A program made the position numbers and the translations under genes. Of a DNA stretch of 64,000 nt, positions 1 to 11,544 are shown piece after piece; the first letter of the stretch is position 1; each line of letters begins with the position of its first letter. The stretch is from NCBI GenBank assembly GCA_945910005.1, contig CAMDTW010000296.1:1-64000 (forward strand). Direction: 5' to 3'. This stretch comes from Isoperla grammatica. Lineage: Eukaryota; Arthropoda; Insecta; Plecoptera; Perlodidae. The notes below the pieces were generated by a model that saw only the letters and a program-made list of their open reading frames with translations, did not search any database and was not told the DNA's origin.

Positions 1-383
1 CTTCTTCTTCTTCTTCTTCTTCTTCTTCTTCTTCTTCTTCTTCTTCTTCTTCTTCTTCTTCTTCTTCTTCTTCTTCTTCTCTTCTTCTTCTTCTTCTTCT
101 TCTTCTTCTTCTTCTTCTTCTTCTTCTTCTTCTTCTTCTTCTTCATCTTCTTCTTCTTCTTCTTCTTCTTCTTCTTCTTCTTCTCTTCTTCTTCTTCTTC
201 TTCTTCTTCTTCTTCTTCATCTTCCTTCTTCTTCTTCTTCTTCTTCTTCTTCTTCTTCTTCTTCTTCTTCTTCTTCTTCTTCTTCTTCTTCTTCTTCTCT
301 TCTTCTTCTTCTTCTTCTTCTCTTCTTCTTCTTCTTCTTCTTCTTCTTCTTCTTCTTCTTCTTCTTCTTCTTCTTCTTCTTCT
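1..383. repeat. (CTT)n microsatellite
   Basis: Almost pure CTT trinucleotide with a few phase slips (CTTCTCTT) and rare CAT or CCTT interruptions. It continues off the left edge. The minus strand is all purine, so runs of Lys, Arg and Glu codons give a meaningless open frame there. Uninterrupted homopurine-homopyrimidine DNA of this length can form triplex (H-DNA). Confidence 0.97.
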
Positions 384-410
384 GCTTCTCAAATGCCCAC
401 ATTTGGCTAT

Positions 411-2307
411 ACTACTTAATATATCATTGTCCACATTATTTTTTCAAACCGAACTGTGGATGCTATGTACGGTCGTGGCCGATTTGTACTCATCCCAGCA
501 TTCGCTCTTTGTACGGTGGAAACCACGAAAACCACCATCGGGATGGAGAACTTCTTGAAGTCTTCATTCTTCTTAGTTCAAAAATTTTCGCACTATCCTA
601 CACGTGTTCAAAATAATTGCTTTTTGCATCTCGATGTATATGTTCGGTTGGAGACCAATTAGTTTAATACTGTCATGGAGTTTACGTGGAACAATGCCAT
701 TTGCTGATATAATTAACGGTATAACAGTTACATTATTCTGCTTCCACAACCTTTTTATTTTCAATAGATAATTCCTTATATCTGTTTATCTTTTCCCGCC
801 AAGTTGTCTCTACATTGTGGCATAAAGGGACGGCAACATCAATTAAAATCGTTTCGTGTTTCTTCTTGTCAATAAATATAATATCCGGTCTATTGTGATG
901 TATGGTTTGGTCTGTTATAACTGCCCGGTCGTAATATAATTTGTAGTCTTTACTATCTAATACCTTTTCAGGCTTGTATTTGTAATATGCAGTGGTTGTG
1001 TTTATAAGTTTATACTTCATGGCTAATTTTTGATGTACAATGTTTGCAACTTGGTTATGCCTATGAAGATAATCTGTTTGACAAAGCATTTTGCACCCAG
1101 ATACGATATGTTCAATTGTTTCGCCGTTCATATTACATTTTCTACATTTATCTTGCACTGTGACGTCTTTCAGTATGTATTTTTTGTAATTGTTAGTCTT
1201 GATTACTTTATCTTGAATAGCGATCATAAATCCCTCTGTTTCGCTGAAAATGTCCCCGGACGTTAACCATTTGTTCGATGCTACCCTATCGACGTTATCC
1301 TTAAGAAGTTCTATATAATGTCTGCTATGTAACGTCTTTTCTGATATTCTGATCTCTTTTGCTGTGTCAGAATTTAGTTTTTGAAGCAAGTTTAAATTTC
1401 CGTCGTTTAAATTGAGGGGAGAAAGCGACTTGTCTGCCGATACTATAGCTCTATGAAGTTGTGAATGTGGACATTTTGTATTAAAGTACTTTCTTAGAAT
1501 TTCAATTTGTTTATAATATAAATTGTTTAAATCAATCAAGCCTCTTCCCCCTTTTTCTCTAGGTAGAGTCACTCGTTCTATTGCTGACTTAGGGTGATGA
1601 CTTCTGTATTTAGTGAATGTTGTGCGGGTGAGAATTTCTAGGGCATGAAGTTCTGTCTGTGTCCATTCCAAATGAATATGTAAGGACCGGTATAGCATAA
1701 GTGTTAATTGCTTTGATCTTGTTTTTACCATTCAATTGTGTTTTTAAAATGGATCCTATTCGTTTCTTGTATGCAGAAATTAGTTTACTTTTCATTAGTT
1801 TATGATCAATTCGTTTAGCCTGCGCAAATCCTAGATATTTGTATACGTCTTCTTCATCCATTACTCCAATCCGGTTGTCTTCGTCAATTTCAAACTCTTC
1901 TAATTTCGTAATCTTTCCTTTGATGACATGAAGTGACTTACATTTATCAATTCCAAAATCCATACATATATCTCTAGTGAATTCTAACGTTGAATGAAAG
2001 TGTGTGGCAAACCGTATTACCGTCCTTTATCTTGAAACCATGTGTAGATTTGTTTAGTATATGAGATAATGGATTTAATGAAAGACAAAACCATAACGCA
2101 CTAAACGAGTCACCTTGAAAAATACCTCGTCGGATGTTAACTGGGTCAGTACATATCTGCTCTTTGCCTACGTTTAACTTTAATGTTGTTTTCCAACTCG
2201 TCATCGCTGTCCGCAAAAAGTTTACTATCAATGGGTTTACTTTATAAATTTCCAGTATCTGTATTAGCCAGGAATGTGGTGACGAATCATACGCTTTCTT
2301 GTAAGTG

Positions 2308-2308
<1 letters not shown>
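411..2308 (-). mobile_element. R2/R4-type non-LTR retrotransposon, fragment A
   Basis: A 5'-truncated, decayed copy on the minus strand. It covers the RT domain from motif A (KKAYDSSPH) through the C-terminal domain and part of the 3' UTR. It is closely similar to fragment B (2445-4288) over its whole coding part. The 5' break at 2308 joins directly to an ATT tract. At the 3' side the copy stops at about 411, without the tail seen in B, and meets unrelated sequence and the CTT repeat. The family has a single reverse transcriptase followed by a zinc knuckle and a PD-(D/E)XK-type endonuclease, as in the R2/R4/NeSL group. Confidence 0.85.
573..2308 (-). pseudogene. RT/endonuclease polyprotein pseudogene, copy A
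   Basis: Coding remains in several frames. 2308-1974 has RT motif A (KAYDS) and the GIFQGDSFS motif. 1963-1610 has the thumb region (YKYLGFAQAK). 1731-733 has a zinc knuckle CRKC-x8-H-x4-C and the endonuclease pattern RPDIIFID...LIDVAVP. 764-573 is the C-terminus. Compared with copy B, about 77 bases are missing near 1996, which removes the catalytic YMDD box. A 10-base deletion near 1670 shifts the frame. It therefore cannot encode an active polymerase. The zinc knuckle keeps all its Cys and His residues here, unlike in copy B. Confidence 0.85.
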
Positions 2309-2386
<78 letters not shown>

Positions 2387-2408
2387 GTTGTTGTTATTAC
2401 TATTATTA

Positions 2409-2443
<35 letters not shown>

Positions 2444-2444
2444 T
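2309..2444. repeat. (ATT)n microsatellite
   Basis: ATT/TTA trinucleotide tract with a short GTTGTTGTT stretch and one TTTTT interruption. It separates fragments A and B of the non-LTR element. It touches the 5' truncation point of A on one side and the 3' tail of B on the other. Confidence 0.97.
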
Positions 2445-2712
2445 TATTGTTGTAATACATACAAACTCGGTCAAAACCGGCATAAACATTATGTACGGAC
2501 ACAAATACCAAGTATTTCCATGTGTTTACCTTATTAAAATCTACTTAGAACTACTTAATATATCATTGTCCACATTATTTATTCCAACCCGAACTGTGGA
2601 TGCTATGTACGGTCGTGGCCGATTTGTACTCATCCCAGCATTCACTCTTTGTACGGTGGAAACCACGAAAACCACCATCGGGATGGAGAACTTCTTGAAG
2701 TCTTCATTCTTC

Positions 2713-4167
2713 TTAGTTCAAAAATTTTCGCACTATCCTACACGTGTTCAAAATAATTGCTTTTTGCATCTCGATGTAAATGTTCGGTTGGAGACCAATT
2801 AGTTCAATACTGTCATGGAGTTTACGTGGAACAATGCCATTTGCTGATATAATTAACGGTATAACAGTTACATTATTCTGCTTCCACAACTTTTTTATTT
2901 CAATAAATAATTCCTTATATCTGTTAATCTTTTCCCGCCAAGCTGTCTCTACATTGTGGCATAAAGGAACGGCAAGATCAATTAAAATCGTTTCTTGTTT
3001 CTTCTTGTCAATAAATATAATATCCGGTCTATTGTGATGTATGGTTTGGTCTGTTATAACTGCCAGGTCGTAATATAATTTGTAGCCTTTTCTATCTAAT
3101 ACCTTTTCAGGCTTGTATTTGTAATACGCAGTGGTTGTGTTTATAAGTTTATACTTCATGGCTAATTTTTGATGTACAATGTTTGCAACTTGGTTATGCC
3201 TATGAAGATAATCTGTTTGACAAAGCATTTTACACCTAGATACAATATGTTCAATTGTTTCGCCGTTCATATTACATTTTCTATATTTATCTTCCACTGT
3301 GACGTCTTTCAGTATGTATTTTTTGTAATTGTTAGTCTTGATTACTTTATTTTGAATAGCGATCATAAATCCCTCTGTTTCGCTGAAAATGTCCCCGGAC
3401 GTTAACCATTTGTTCGATGCTACCCTATCGACGCTATCCTTAAGAAGTTTTTTATAATGTCTGCTATGTAACGTCTTTTCTGATATTCTGATCTCTTTTG
3501 CTGTGTCAGAATTTAGTTTTTGAAGCAAGTTTAAATTTCCGTCATTTAAATTGAGGGGAGAAAGCGACTTGTCTGCCGATACTATAGCTCTATGAAGTTG
3601 TGAATGTGGGCATTTTGTATAAAAGTACTTTCTTAGAATTTCAATTTGTTTATAATATAAATTGTTTAAATCAATCAAGCCTCTTCCCCCTTTTTCTCTA
3701 GGTAGAGTCACTCGTTCTATTGCTGACTTAGGGTGATGACTTCTGTATTTGGTGAATGTTGTGCGGGTGAGAATTTCTAGTGCATGAAGTTCTGTCTGTG
3801 TCCAGTAAATAATTCCAAATGAATATGCAAGTACCGGTATAGCATAAGTGTTAATTGCTTTGATCTTGTTTTTACCATTTAGTTGTGTTTTTAAAATGGA
3901 TCCTATTCGTTTCTTGTATGCAGAAATTAGTTTACTTTTCATCAGTTTATGATTAATTCGTTTAGCCTGCGCAAATCCTAGATATTTGTATATGTCTTCT
4001 TCGTCCATTACTCCAATCCGGTTGTCTTCGTCAATTTCAAACTCTTCTAATTTCGTAATCTTTCCTTTGATGACATGAAGTGACTTACATTTATCAATTC
4101 CAAAATCCATACATATAGCTCTACTGAATTCTAACGTTGAGTTAAGAAGATTCGTCGTGTGTCGCAT
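2713..4167 (-). pseudogene. RT thumb, zinc knuckle and endonuclease ORF, copy B
   Basis: Open frame of 484 residues that carries the C-terminal half of a non-LTR polyprotein. The reading order is the RT thumb region with YLGFAQAKR (about residues 63-71), the block HPKSAIERV with GGRGLIDL, a zinc knuckle, then the restriction-like endonuclease with RPDIIFID and LIDLAVP. The first Cys of the knuckle is replaced (YRKC instead of CRKC), so zinc binding is doubtful. The start Met is only the first in this frame: upstream RT sequence, including the YMDD box (4187-4198), lies in another frame, so a frameshift separates catalytic core and C-terminus near 4160. In an intact element the product would nick the target and prime reverse transcription there. 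Confidence 0.85.
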
Positions 4168-4288
4168 TTAAAGCATATAGCTTGAGATCGTCCATGTAGA
4201 ATAGATGTGAAAGTGTGTGGCAAACCGTATTACCGTCCTTTATCTTGAAACCATGTGTAGATTTGTTTAGTATATGAGATAATGGATT
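4168..4288 (-). pseudogene. RT catalytic-core fragment of copy B (YMDD)
   Basis: Minus-strand translation gives the end of an RT core: NPLSHILNKSTHGFKIKDGN followed a few residues later by YMDDLKLYA. The two Asp of YMDD are the metal-binding residues of motif C. The frame runs into a stop about 12 residues later and does not connect with the downstream 484-residue frame. The upstream RT motifs are missing because the copy is truncated at 4288. Confidence 0.8.
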
Positions 4289-4317
4289 TAATTATTATTA
4301 TTGGATTATTATTATTA

Positions 4318-4759
<442 letters not shown>

Positions 4760-4760
<1 letters not shown>

Positions 4761-5767
4761 CAGCTTGCATAGTGTGTACGGTTAAAAAGTGCACCTTTGC
4801 ACCTTGAAGACTTAAAGGTCAAGACAATGGGGATTCACCGTGACTCGTGTACCGAAATAGGATTCTACGGGAGTCTTTAAGGTCAAGCTCCCTTCGTACA
4901 TGCTTAGTGGCGGATGCATGGGGGGGAGATAATGGGGCGATCACCTTCCCCCTCCTCCAATGATTCTCAGGCAACGATCATTAAACCATGCACTGAGGGT
5001 ACTGCTGATCCCCCCTTCCTCCATCCTATCACATCCCTTACATGATTCAGTCACATTAATATGTCACCAGTATTTGCATTAACTAACACAAAATACACGA
5101 CATAAACAAGTGCACACGAAAGTTTGGTTTTGTTCAGTAAAAACGTAAGTTCAGCATTTATTTGATGTCATTATTCGGTGGATTTATTTGAAACAGCGCC
5201 TCTTTCATGTAAATCTTTCCATGTTTACATACCTTTATGCCGCATATCCTGGATTGGCTGTTGCGTTTGTTCCAATCTTGTCCTGCCTCTACTGTCATTC
5301 CCTTGGCCACTTGGCCTTTTCATTCTATCTGCGTTCATGAAGTAACCGAGGGGGCTTAACCCAAAGAGTTTGGGAGTGTTCTCATTTAGATATGTCAATA
5401 TTTGAGGAACTGTTTCAAACACTAGGACTATTTCTTTCCGCAGAAATACATTTCCTCTTCATGTTTAGTTTATCCCAGTTTTTACTTGTGTTTGTGTGTG
5501 TGCCGAAATTCTCCTCAATCCTACTCATACTATGAATGCTGGGATTGACCTTCCATCAACTCTCGGGCATGTTTTGCGACTAGTCAAGCACCCTAATAAA
5601 ACATGCACATAAGACATGAACTGAAGAGTGTTTTAATATTGACTTAGAGTGCAATAAGAATCTGGCGAAGTGATTTGAAGGGAGTCAACTCAGAATGAAA
5701 GTAGGAATAATGAGAGACATGGAGCGCCGGCTTTTGAGAGCAAAGCGGAGTCAGGCTAGCCTGCTGA
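4760..5767. other. Intergenic, no gene recognised
   Basis: Unique-looking sequence. Small details: a near-repeat of CTTTAAGGTCAAG at about 4808 and 4876, and AGTGGCGGATGCATGGGGGG at 4908, which resembles the terminus of a hAT element but has no visible partner. Open frames here are short and show no recognisable domain. Confidence 0.6.
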
Positions 5768-5853
5768 CTCGGGAAACCCTTGAGAAAACATTCAGTAGCA
5801 TTATCGGTGAGGGGAATCGAACCTGCACTGAGCTACCACAGTCAAGATGTGAT
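5768..5853 (-). mobile_element. tRNA-derived SINE fragment
   Basis: On the minus strand there is a pol III B-box-like GGTTCGATTCCCCTC preceded by GTAGCTCAGTG, which resembles a tRNA D-arm. It is followed by a tail that contains TTTCCCGAGTCAGC, comparable to the tail of the other SINEs in this window. Head and B box are too close for a real tRNA. Confidence 0.5.
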
Positions 5854-6925
5854 CATGACATCCTTGGGGGTCTATTAGAAAGGAGTGGGTTACGTGCTAG
5901 GACTGGTTTGATTGATCCCATGTGTTGTTGCTCAGTATTCATCTATCATCCTCCAATAATTGTACAGTGGTTGATAATCGCCTCCCGAACAAAGGCATCA
6001 CTGGTTGAATATCCCATGCAATTCACTATAAATGAGTAAAATATAATTATAACACACCATGCACAGACATGCGGAGACTTTGTTTCAAAGTTTTAGTTTC
6101 CAATTGCAACACAATTGTTTTATTTGAAATCAACTGGAGCTCGGGTTCGGGCTTGGGGGCACAGAAGAACGCCAACGACACAGCTGCTTTGTTTGTGGGA
6201 AGTTTTAATCAGGGCAGTCGAAACTCATGTACCTAATGAGGTCAGCAAAACTTATTGCAATCAACAAAGCCCTTTCGACAATTAATTGGTGGCTTTTCTC
6301 ACACTCTGTGGCCACATTACCACAGGCTCCCGCGTTCGGGTCAGGAGGCGGGTTTTAGCATATCAATACCACATGTTATGACAATACCGTCGCAATACGA
6401 TAGTAAACACCGTTTTCTTCCGTTATAACATCATAAATAAGAACAACATAAATTCATTGTGACAGCGGATACGGAATTTTAAACATGTGTTCTAGTTGAA
6501 ATGGAATATTCGTATCACGCAGTTTACCGATATACTAGGGTATGCGCCCTAAATGTTTTAGATATCACGTGGCGGGGGTGACAAACAGAATGTGGCAATG
6601 TTGAAATTTATTCATTCACTTGTCATTTTTCATTCACAAACTCGACTACGGAGCAGCGTGCTCACTTGCGGAACAGAATTTTGAGAACTTTTATAAAAAT
6701 TTCGGCTGACTTTTGTGTAGCCATGCGGGGAAGGTCAGAGAGATAGCCGAACGAATTTCAAGGTGTCGCTCTCACTTAAATTTGAATGAATTCAAAATTT
6801 AACGTGCCCGTTATTCTAAAAAATGATTATATTTATAGTATTATGTAAGTGTTTTGTGGGACAAGAATAAATACACTTTTCCTCCTATTTAGGGATGGTC
6901 ATCTTGGCCCTGGTAAATACCTACA
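5854..6925. other. Intergenic, no gene recognised
   Basis: AT-rich sequence with no long open frame, clear repeat or RNA gene that I can see. Confidence 0.6.
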
Positions 6926-7139
6926 GAGATGGCTCAGCGGTAGCATGAGAGAGTATCTTATTTGGGATGTGTGGGGTTCGATTCCCACCCCCAAAAACAT
7001 AATTTTTCATTTTTTTTCTTCTTCTTCTTCTTCTTCTTCTTCACCTTATTAGTTATTTTACCATCATTATTAACCTTATTAGTTTTATTATTTTTATTAT
7101 TATTAACCTTATTAGTTATTTTACCATCATTATTAACAG
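6926..7139 (+). mobile_element. tRNA-like SINE head with CTT tail and a local duplication
   Basis: A-box TGGCTCAGCGG at 6930-6940 and B-box GGTTCGATTCC at 6975-6985, with a perfect T-stem GTGGG/CCCAC. The sequence that should form the acceptor stem does not pair, so this is a SINE or tRNA pseudogene rather than a tRNA gene. It is followed by a CTT run (about 7018-7043) and two copies, 62 bases apart, of a segment starting CCTTATTAGTTATTTTACC (7044 and 7106). Confidence 0.6.
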
Positions 7140-7876
7140 CATGTATACTTATTTTTTAGCGATATATTTTGAGGCGATCGGATTTCTTCAGGCCAAGCCT
7201 GGCTGAAACTGCAGGATGCCTAGCCGTGTGTGTGTTGGGGGGGGAGGCGTCAAAGAAGGGAGGACACACTATCATCACTGATGAGGTTGGCAGGATGTCG
7301 TATATATTTTTTTATCTCAATTAGGATCGTTGATAAAATAATGGTAGCAATAATAAGAATAACAACAACAACGAATATAATATTAACGTCAGGTAGAATG
7401 TAGATTTAGCATATATGCAAATACATTATTTCCCTATGGGTGCTAATCGAACCGGAAAGCAGATGACAGGCAACAATGTCCCTTCTCACACCTTATTATC
7501 CTTGTTATCATCCGGCGCGATGGAGGAACCTTCTTTCCGGGTTCCCGACATTGTCTTTGAAGGCGGAGGAGAGGGGGAGGAGAGAGAGAGAGAGAGAGAG
7601 AGACGTTTGCCCTTTTTCGTTCGTTACTTAAAAACGTAATTGAGAATAAAAGTCGGAAAAATTAGTTGGGTTCGTTAAGAAGGCCCACAGCCGTAGGCGC
7701 GGGAGGGGTTAGGGAGCAGGGGTGCTGTACCCCCCACCCCCCACCCCCCATACTCCACTTCTAACCCCAATTCATTAGGGCACAGGCTACAAGTCTACTG
7801 GCCAACCCTGTTCTGTTATACAGACGCCGAGTTTTCTTATGTTTCGATGAAACAATGCAATCATAATAATCGTTAG
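7140..7876. other. Intergenic with short G-rich and GA tracts
   Basis: No gene recognised. It contains an AG-rich stretch that ends in about 12 GA repeats (7575-7603) and a C-rich run CCCCCCACCCCCCA near 7733-7750. Confidence 0.6.
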
Positions 7877-7990
7877 ACGCTGCTTTAGTTGTAGCATCCG
7901 AGGCTTTAATTCGGGAGGTCGTCGATTCGATCCCCACTACCGACAATCCTGTCTAACGGGTAAGAAGTCTTCCTCAGTCATAATGTGTGA
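7877..7990 (+). mobile_element. tRNA-derived SINE
   Basis: tRNA-like head with GTTGTAGCATCC, degenerate B-box GATTCGATCCCC at 7923-7934, then the shared tail CAATCCTG...CTTCCTCAGTCATAA. The same tail occurs at 28503, 37404 and 59505, so this is one family. Confidence 0.65.
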
Positions 7991-8914
7991 ATTTTCAGTT
8001 AAGTCAAGATTACACTTGGCTTCATTGCGGCAACTCACAATTGGTCAGTACAATATTTTGTAATATATGTAACATACAAAAATAAATGCAAAGTAATAAG
8101 ATATTAACAAACTTCTCGGCTATTTCAATCAAGTCTTTCATTGTGTACGACCAATTTAAACTCCTCAATGTTTTCTATGAGCTACGTCTTTGAGAAGAGC
8201 AACAAACACATCGACTGCCGAGGTGTTTGTATCTATCCATTCTGCGAGGATGATGACGCACAAACCAAGGTCACTCACCCTGGTGATGCACTGTGACTAT
8301 TACCATCTCATAACGTGGGCTTCACAGGGCGTTGATTTCGGCTTATGGATTGGTATCAACTTTTTAATAATGATATCAATTAGCTTTTAAAAAATTATAA
8401 CCGTCAACACAGGAAAAGGCCAGGGTGGACCGTCTTGGGTTAACTATTAAATGGTTCGTATAAACAATATCAGTAAGAATAATAATGATGATTATAATGA
8501 TTGATCTAGATGGAAAGAAAGCTGGAAGGTACCTTACCACGCCCAACCATGCGGGGTATATTGAATCAAACCACAACGCATATGGCTGAACAATGTGTTC
8601 CGTCTGTTCTTCATATACGTTTATTGCGTTTTATGTCACCCACCTAACTTACATCACAGAGTGGCAATATCCTCATTTATTTTGTTTGTTTCTAGTGTTC
8701 ATCTCCGTATGCGTTTTAAGATGCTAGAACATAGTTATTTAAAATTGTTTTACGACGAACTCAACTGCTTAGAGCTTTACAACGTCGGACGAATCTCCCT
8801 GGGGTCGTCATAAGGGTAAACATTATTATTTGGAGGAGGGGGGAGGAGGTTGTGTGAGTTAAGGTCACAAAGTGGCTACCATGAATGAGAATGAGAATGA
8901 GAAGAGAGCCATGA
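7991..8914. other. Intergenic, no gene recognised
   Basis: AT-rich sequence without a recognisable gene. It holds a short G-rich run at 8832-8848 and a GAGAAT repeat at 8886-8903. Confidence 0.55.
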
Positions 8915-9297
8915 TTAAGGGCAAAGGGTAGTCTCTACGTCACAAACCGCAGAAAATGTTCATTTTTAAATTATATCTCAAGATTGCAACAAGAAATCGA
9001 AAATCTAAATCAGCAGCGAACTTTGCTTAGGTAAGCCCTACAGATTGAATAAAATATTATAACCATAAGCGTAGTATTTTGATTATAATTCGATAATTAG
9101 TAATTAAATTAATTATTTATAAAAAAAACATACTTATTATAATTTAAGTCACGACTTAGCGCATTCAATGTGTAGGGTTTACTAAACCACAGTGCGCTGT
9201 TGATTCAGATTTTCGATTTCGAAGCCCATTCTTGTGATATAATTTAAAAATGAAAATTTTGTGCGGTTTTTGACGTAGAGGTATCCTTCCCTGTTAA
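8915..9297. mobile_element. Foldback MITE flanked by TTAA
   Basis: Long imperfect inverted repeat. The left arm (about 8926-9053) contains CTCTACGTCA, AAACCGCA and ATTTTTAAATTATATC. The right arm (about 9160-9290) contains the reverse complement of each in the mirrored order. The two arms, each about 125 bases, flank a 100-base AT-rich loop. TTAA lies just outside both ends (8915-8918 and 9294-9297), which would fit a TTAA target duplication of the piggyBac or Sola3/Kolobok type. It has no coding capacity. Confidence 0.7.
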
Positions 9298-9764
9298 GAC
9301 GAAAGAAATGTAAATTTATGAATTAACGGAGCTAATTATATACAAATATAATACCTATATGTTTAGCTTTATGATTGATAGAATATTGGTGACCACGCGA
9401 AATCACGTTAATTATTCACCTTCGATTGATTTGCATACAATATATTTCACGTTATGAAATAGCCAGTTTTCACATTATGAATTAGAATTAGAATTTACAT
9501 CGGGTTGTCACTTAAAGCCAGGGATGAATTTGCAATTTCCACTAAATGATATTTTAACTAATTGTTATTTAAAATAAAAACCGAATTGGCTTGAAAATGA
9601 ATACAAATGAACGGGCTGTGGTGTGACGTGTGTCGAAATGTGATGTGCGACCAATTTCATGTGACTCAATTTGTCAGTGATCCCCTGAAATTGCGAACAG
9701 GGCCGCGTTGATCCCCGGGATTAGTTGCGCTGTTATCCGACATGAACACCTAAGTTAGTCCCGC
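9298..9764. other. Intergenic, no gene recognised
   Basis: AT-rich sequence between the foldback MITE and the 48-bp satellite. I see nothing else in it. Confidence 0.6.
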
Positions 9765-11201
9765 CTCTCAGTGTGCGCTCGCCGCTCTCTGACAGGAGTA
9801 GGCAACGTACCCCTCTCAGTGTGCGCTCGCCGCTCTCTGACAGGAGTAGGCTACGTACCACTCTCAGTGTGCGCTCGCCGCTCTCTGACAGGAGTAGGCT
9901 ACGTACCACTCTCAGTGTGCGCTCGCCGCTCTCTGACAGGAGTAGGCTACGTACCACTCTCAGTGTGCGCTCGCCGCTCTCTGACAGGAGTAGGCTACGT
10001 ACCACTCTCAGTGTGCGCTCGCCGCTCTCTGACAGGAGTAGGCTACGTACCCCCCTCAGTGTGCGCTCGCCGCTCTCTGACAGGAGTAGGCTACGTACCA
10101 CTCTCAGTGTGCGCTCGCCGCTCTCTGACAGGAGTAGGCTACGCACCCCTCTCAGTGTGCGCTCGCCGCTCTCTGACAGGAGTAGGCTACGTACCACTCT
10201 CAGTGTGCGCTCGCCGCTCTCTGACAGGAGTAGGCTACGTACCCCTCTCAGTGTGCGCTCGCCGCTCTCTGACAGGAGTAGGCTACGTACCCCTCTCAGT
10301 GTGCGCTCGCCGCTCTCTGACAGGAGTAGGCTACGTACCCCTCTCAGTGTGCGCTCGCCGCTCTCTGACAGGAGTAGGCTACGTACCCCTCTCAGTGTGC
10401 CTCGCCGCTCTCTGACAGGAGTAAGCTACGTACCACTCTCAGTGTGCGCTCGCCGCTCTCTGACAGGAGTAGACTACGTACCACTCTCAGTGTGCCTCGC
10501 CGCTCTCTGACAGGAGTAGGCTACGTACCACTCTCAGTGTGCGCTCGCCGCTCTCTGACAGGAGTAGGCTACGTACCACTCTCAGTGTGCGCTCGCCGCT
10601 CTCTGACAGGAGTAGGCTACGTACCACTCTCAGTGTGCCTCGCCGCTCTCTGACAGGAGTAGGCTACGTACCACTCTCAGTGTGCGCTCGCCGCTCTCTG
10701 ACAGGAGTAGGCTACGTACCACTCTCAGTGTGCGCTCGCCCCTCTCTGACAGGAGTAGGCTACGTACCACTCTCAGTGTGCGCTCGCCGCTCTCTGACAG
10801 GAGTAGGCTACGTACCCCTCTCAGTGTGCGCTCGCCGCTCTCTGACAGGAGTAGGCTACGTACCCCTCTCAGTGTGCGCTCGCCGCTCTCTGACAGGAGT
10901 AGGCTACGTACCCCTCTCAGTGTGCCTCGCCGCTCTCTGACAGGAGTAGGCTACGTACCACTCTCAGTGTGCCTCGCCGCTCTCAGACAGGAGTAGGCTA
11001 CGTATGCACTCTCAGTGTGCGCTCGCCGCTCTCTGACAGGAGTAGGATACGTACCACTCTCAGTGTGCCTCGCCGCTCTCTGACAGGAGTAGGCTACGTA
11101 CCACTCTCAGTGTGCCTCGCCGCTCTCTGACAGGAGTAGGCTACGTACCACTCTCAGTGTGCCTCGCCGCTCTCTGACAGGAGTAGGCTACGTACCTCTC
11201 T
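9765..11201. repeat. 48-bp satellite array, about 30 units
   Basis: Tandem monomer composed of CTCTCAGTGTGCGCTCGCCG then CTCTCTGACAGGAGTAGGCT then ACGTACCA. Most units are 48 bases. A 2-base-shorter variant (GTGCCTCGCC instead of GTGCGCTCGCC) appears from about 10398 and becomes common towards the right end. Units are nearly identical, so the array is recent or homogenised. Because 48 is a multiple of three and the unit has no stop, several frames on both strands stay open. These frames have no start context, codon bias or domain, and I do not treat them as genes. Confidence 0.97.
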
Positions 11202-11544
11202 CATCATACGTTATAGAAACGTACATGCAAGGATAGGATACCTGACGCGAGGAAGGGACGATTATGAGTCTTGCATTACTCGATTCAGATCGCCTATCCA
11301 CTTGTCTCCTGACTTGACTCATTATATGGCTTAACTCGTGTACAATACAACATGTATCTTACATATTATAGCTATATAATGTAAAGTATGGCCTGAGGTT
11401 ACTGTTTCACACGTTCATTATATAGTTATGTGTTTTAATTACTATTTAATATAATTCATTTTAAATTATAATTATGTATTATGTAAAAACTAAAACTTAT
11501 CGAGTCTTGCATAGATAGCGCGCGTTTTGTGTCACTCAGTTTTA
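11202..11544. other. Spacer between two satellites
   Basis: About 340 bases of AT-rich, apparently unique DNA between the 48-bp and the 29-bp arrays. No gene or repeat is seen. Confidence 0.65.

Larger units (their letters stand above)
2445..4288 (-). mobile_element. R2/R4-type non-LTR retrotransposon, fragment B
   Basis: Best-preserved copy in the cluster. It starts inside the RT domain just after the GDSFS motif (5' truncated at 4288 against an ATT tract) and runs to a 3' end at 2445 that merges into AAT repeats when read on the minus strand. The 3' UTR, about 270 bases, is shared with fragments A and C. Elements of the R4 clade, such as Dong of Bombyx, are known to sit in TAA repeats. The ATT flanks and the C-terminal endonuclease fit that group, but the clade assignment is inference. 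Confidence 0.87.

Noticed and set aside
217..402. Lys/Arg/Glu-rich frame on the minus strand
   Set aside because: It is only the purine strand of the CTT microsatellite.
6926..7005. Functional tRNA gene
   Set aside because: A- and B-boxes and the T-stem are present, but no acceptor stem forms and there is no proper anticodon arm. A SINE head is more likely.
9733..10996. Repetitive open frames on both strands in the 48-bp satellite
   Set aside because: The unit is a multiple of three without stop codons, so open frames arise automatically. No non-repetitive coding sequence adjoins them.
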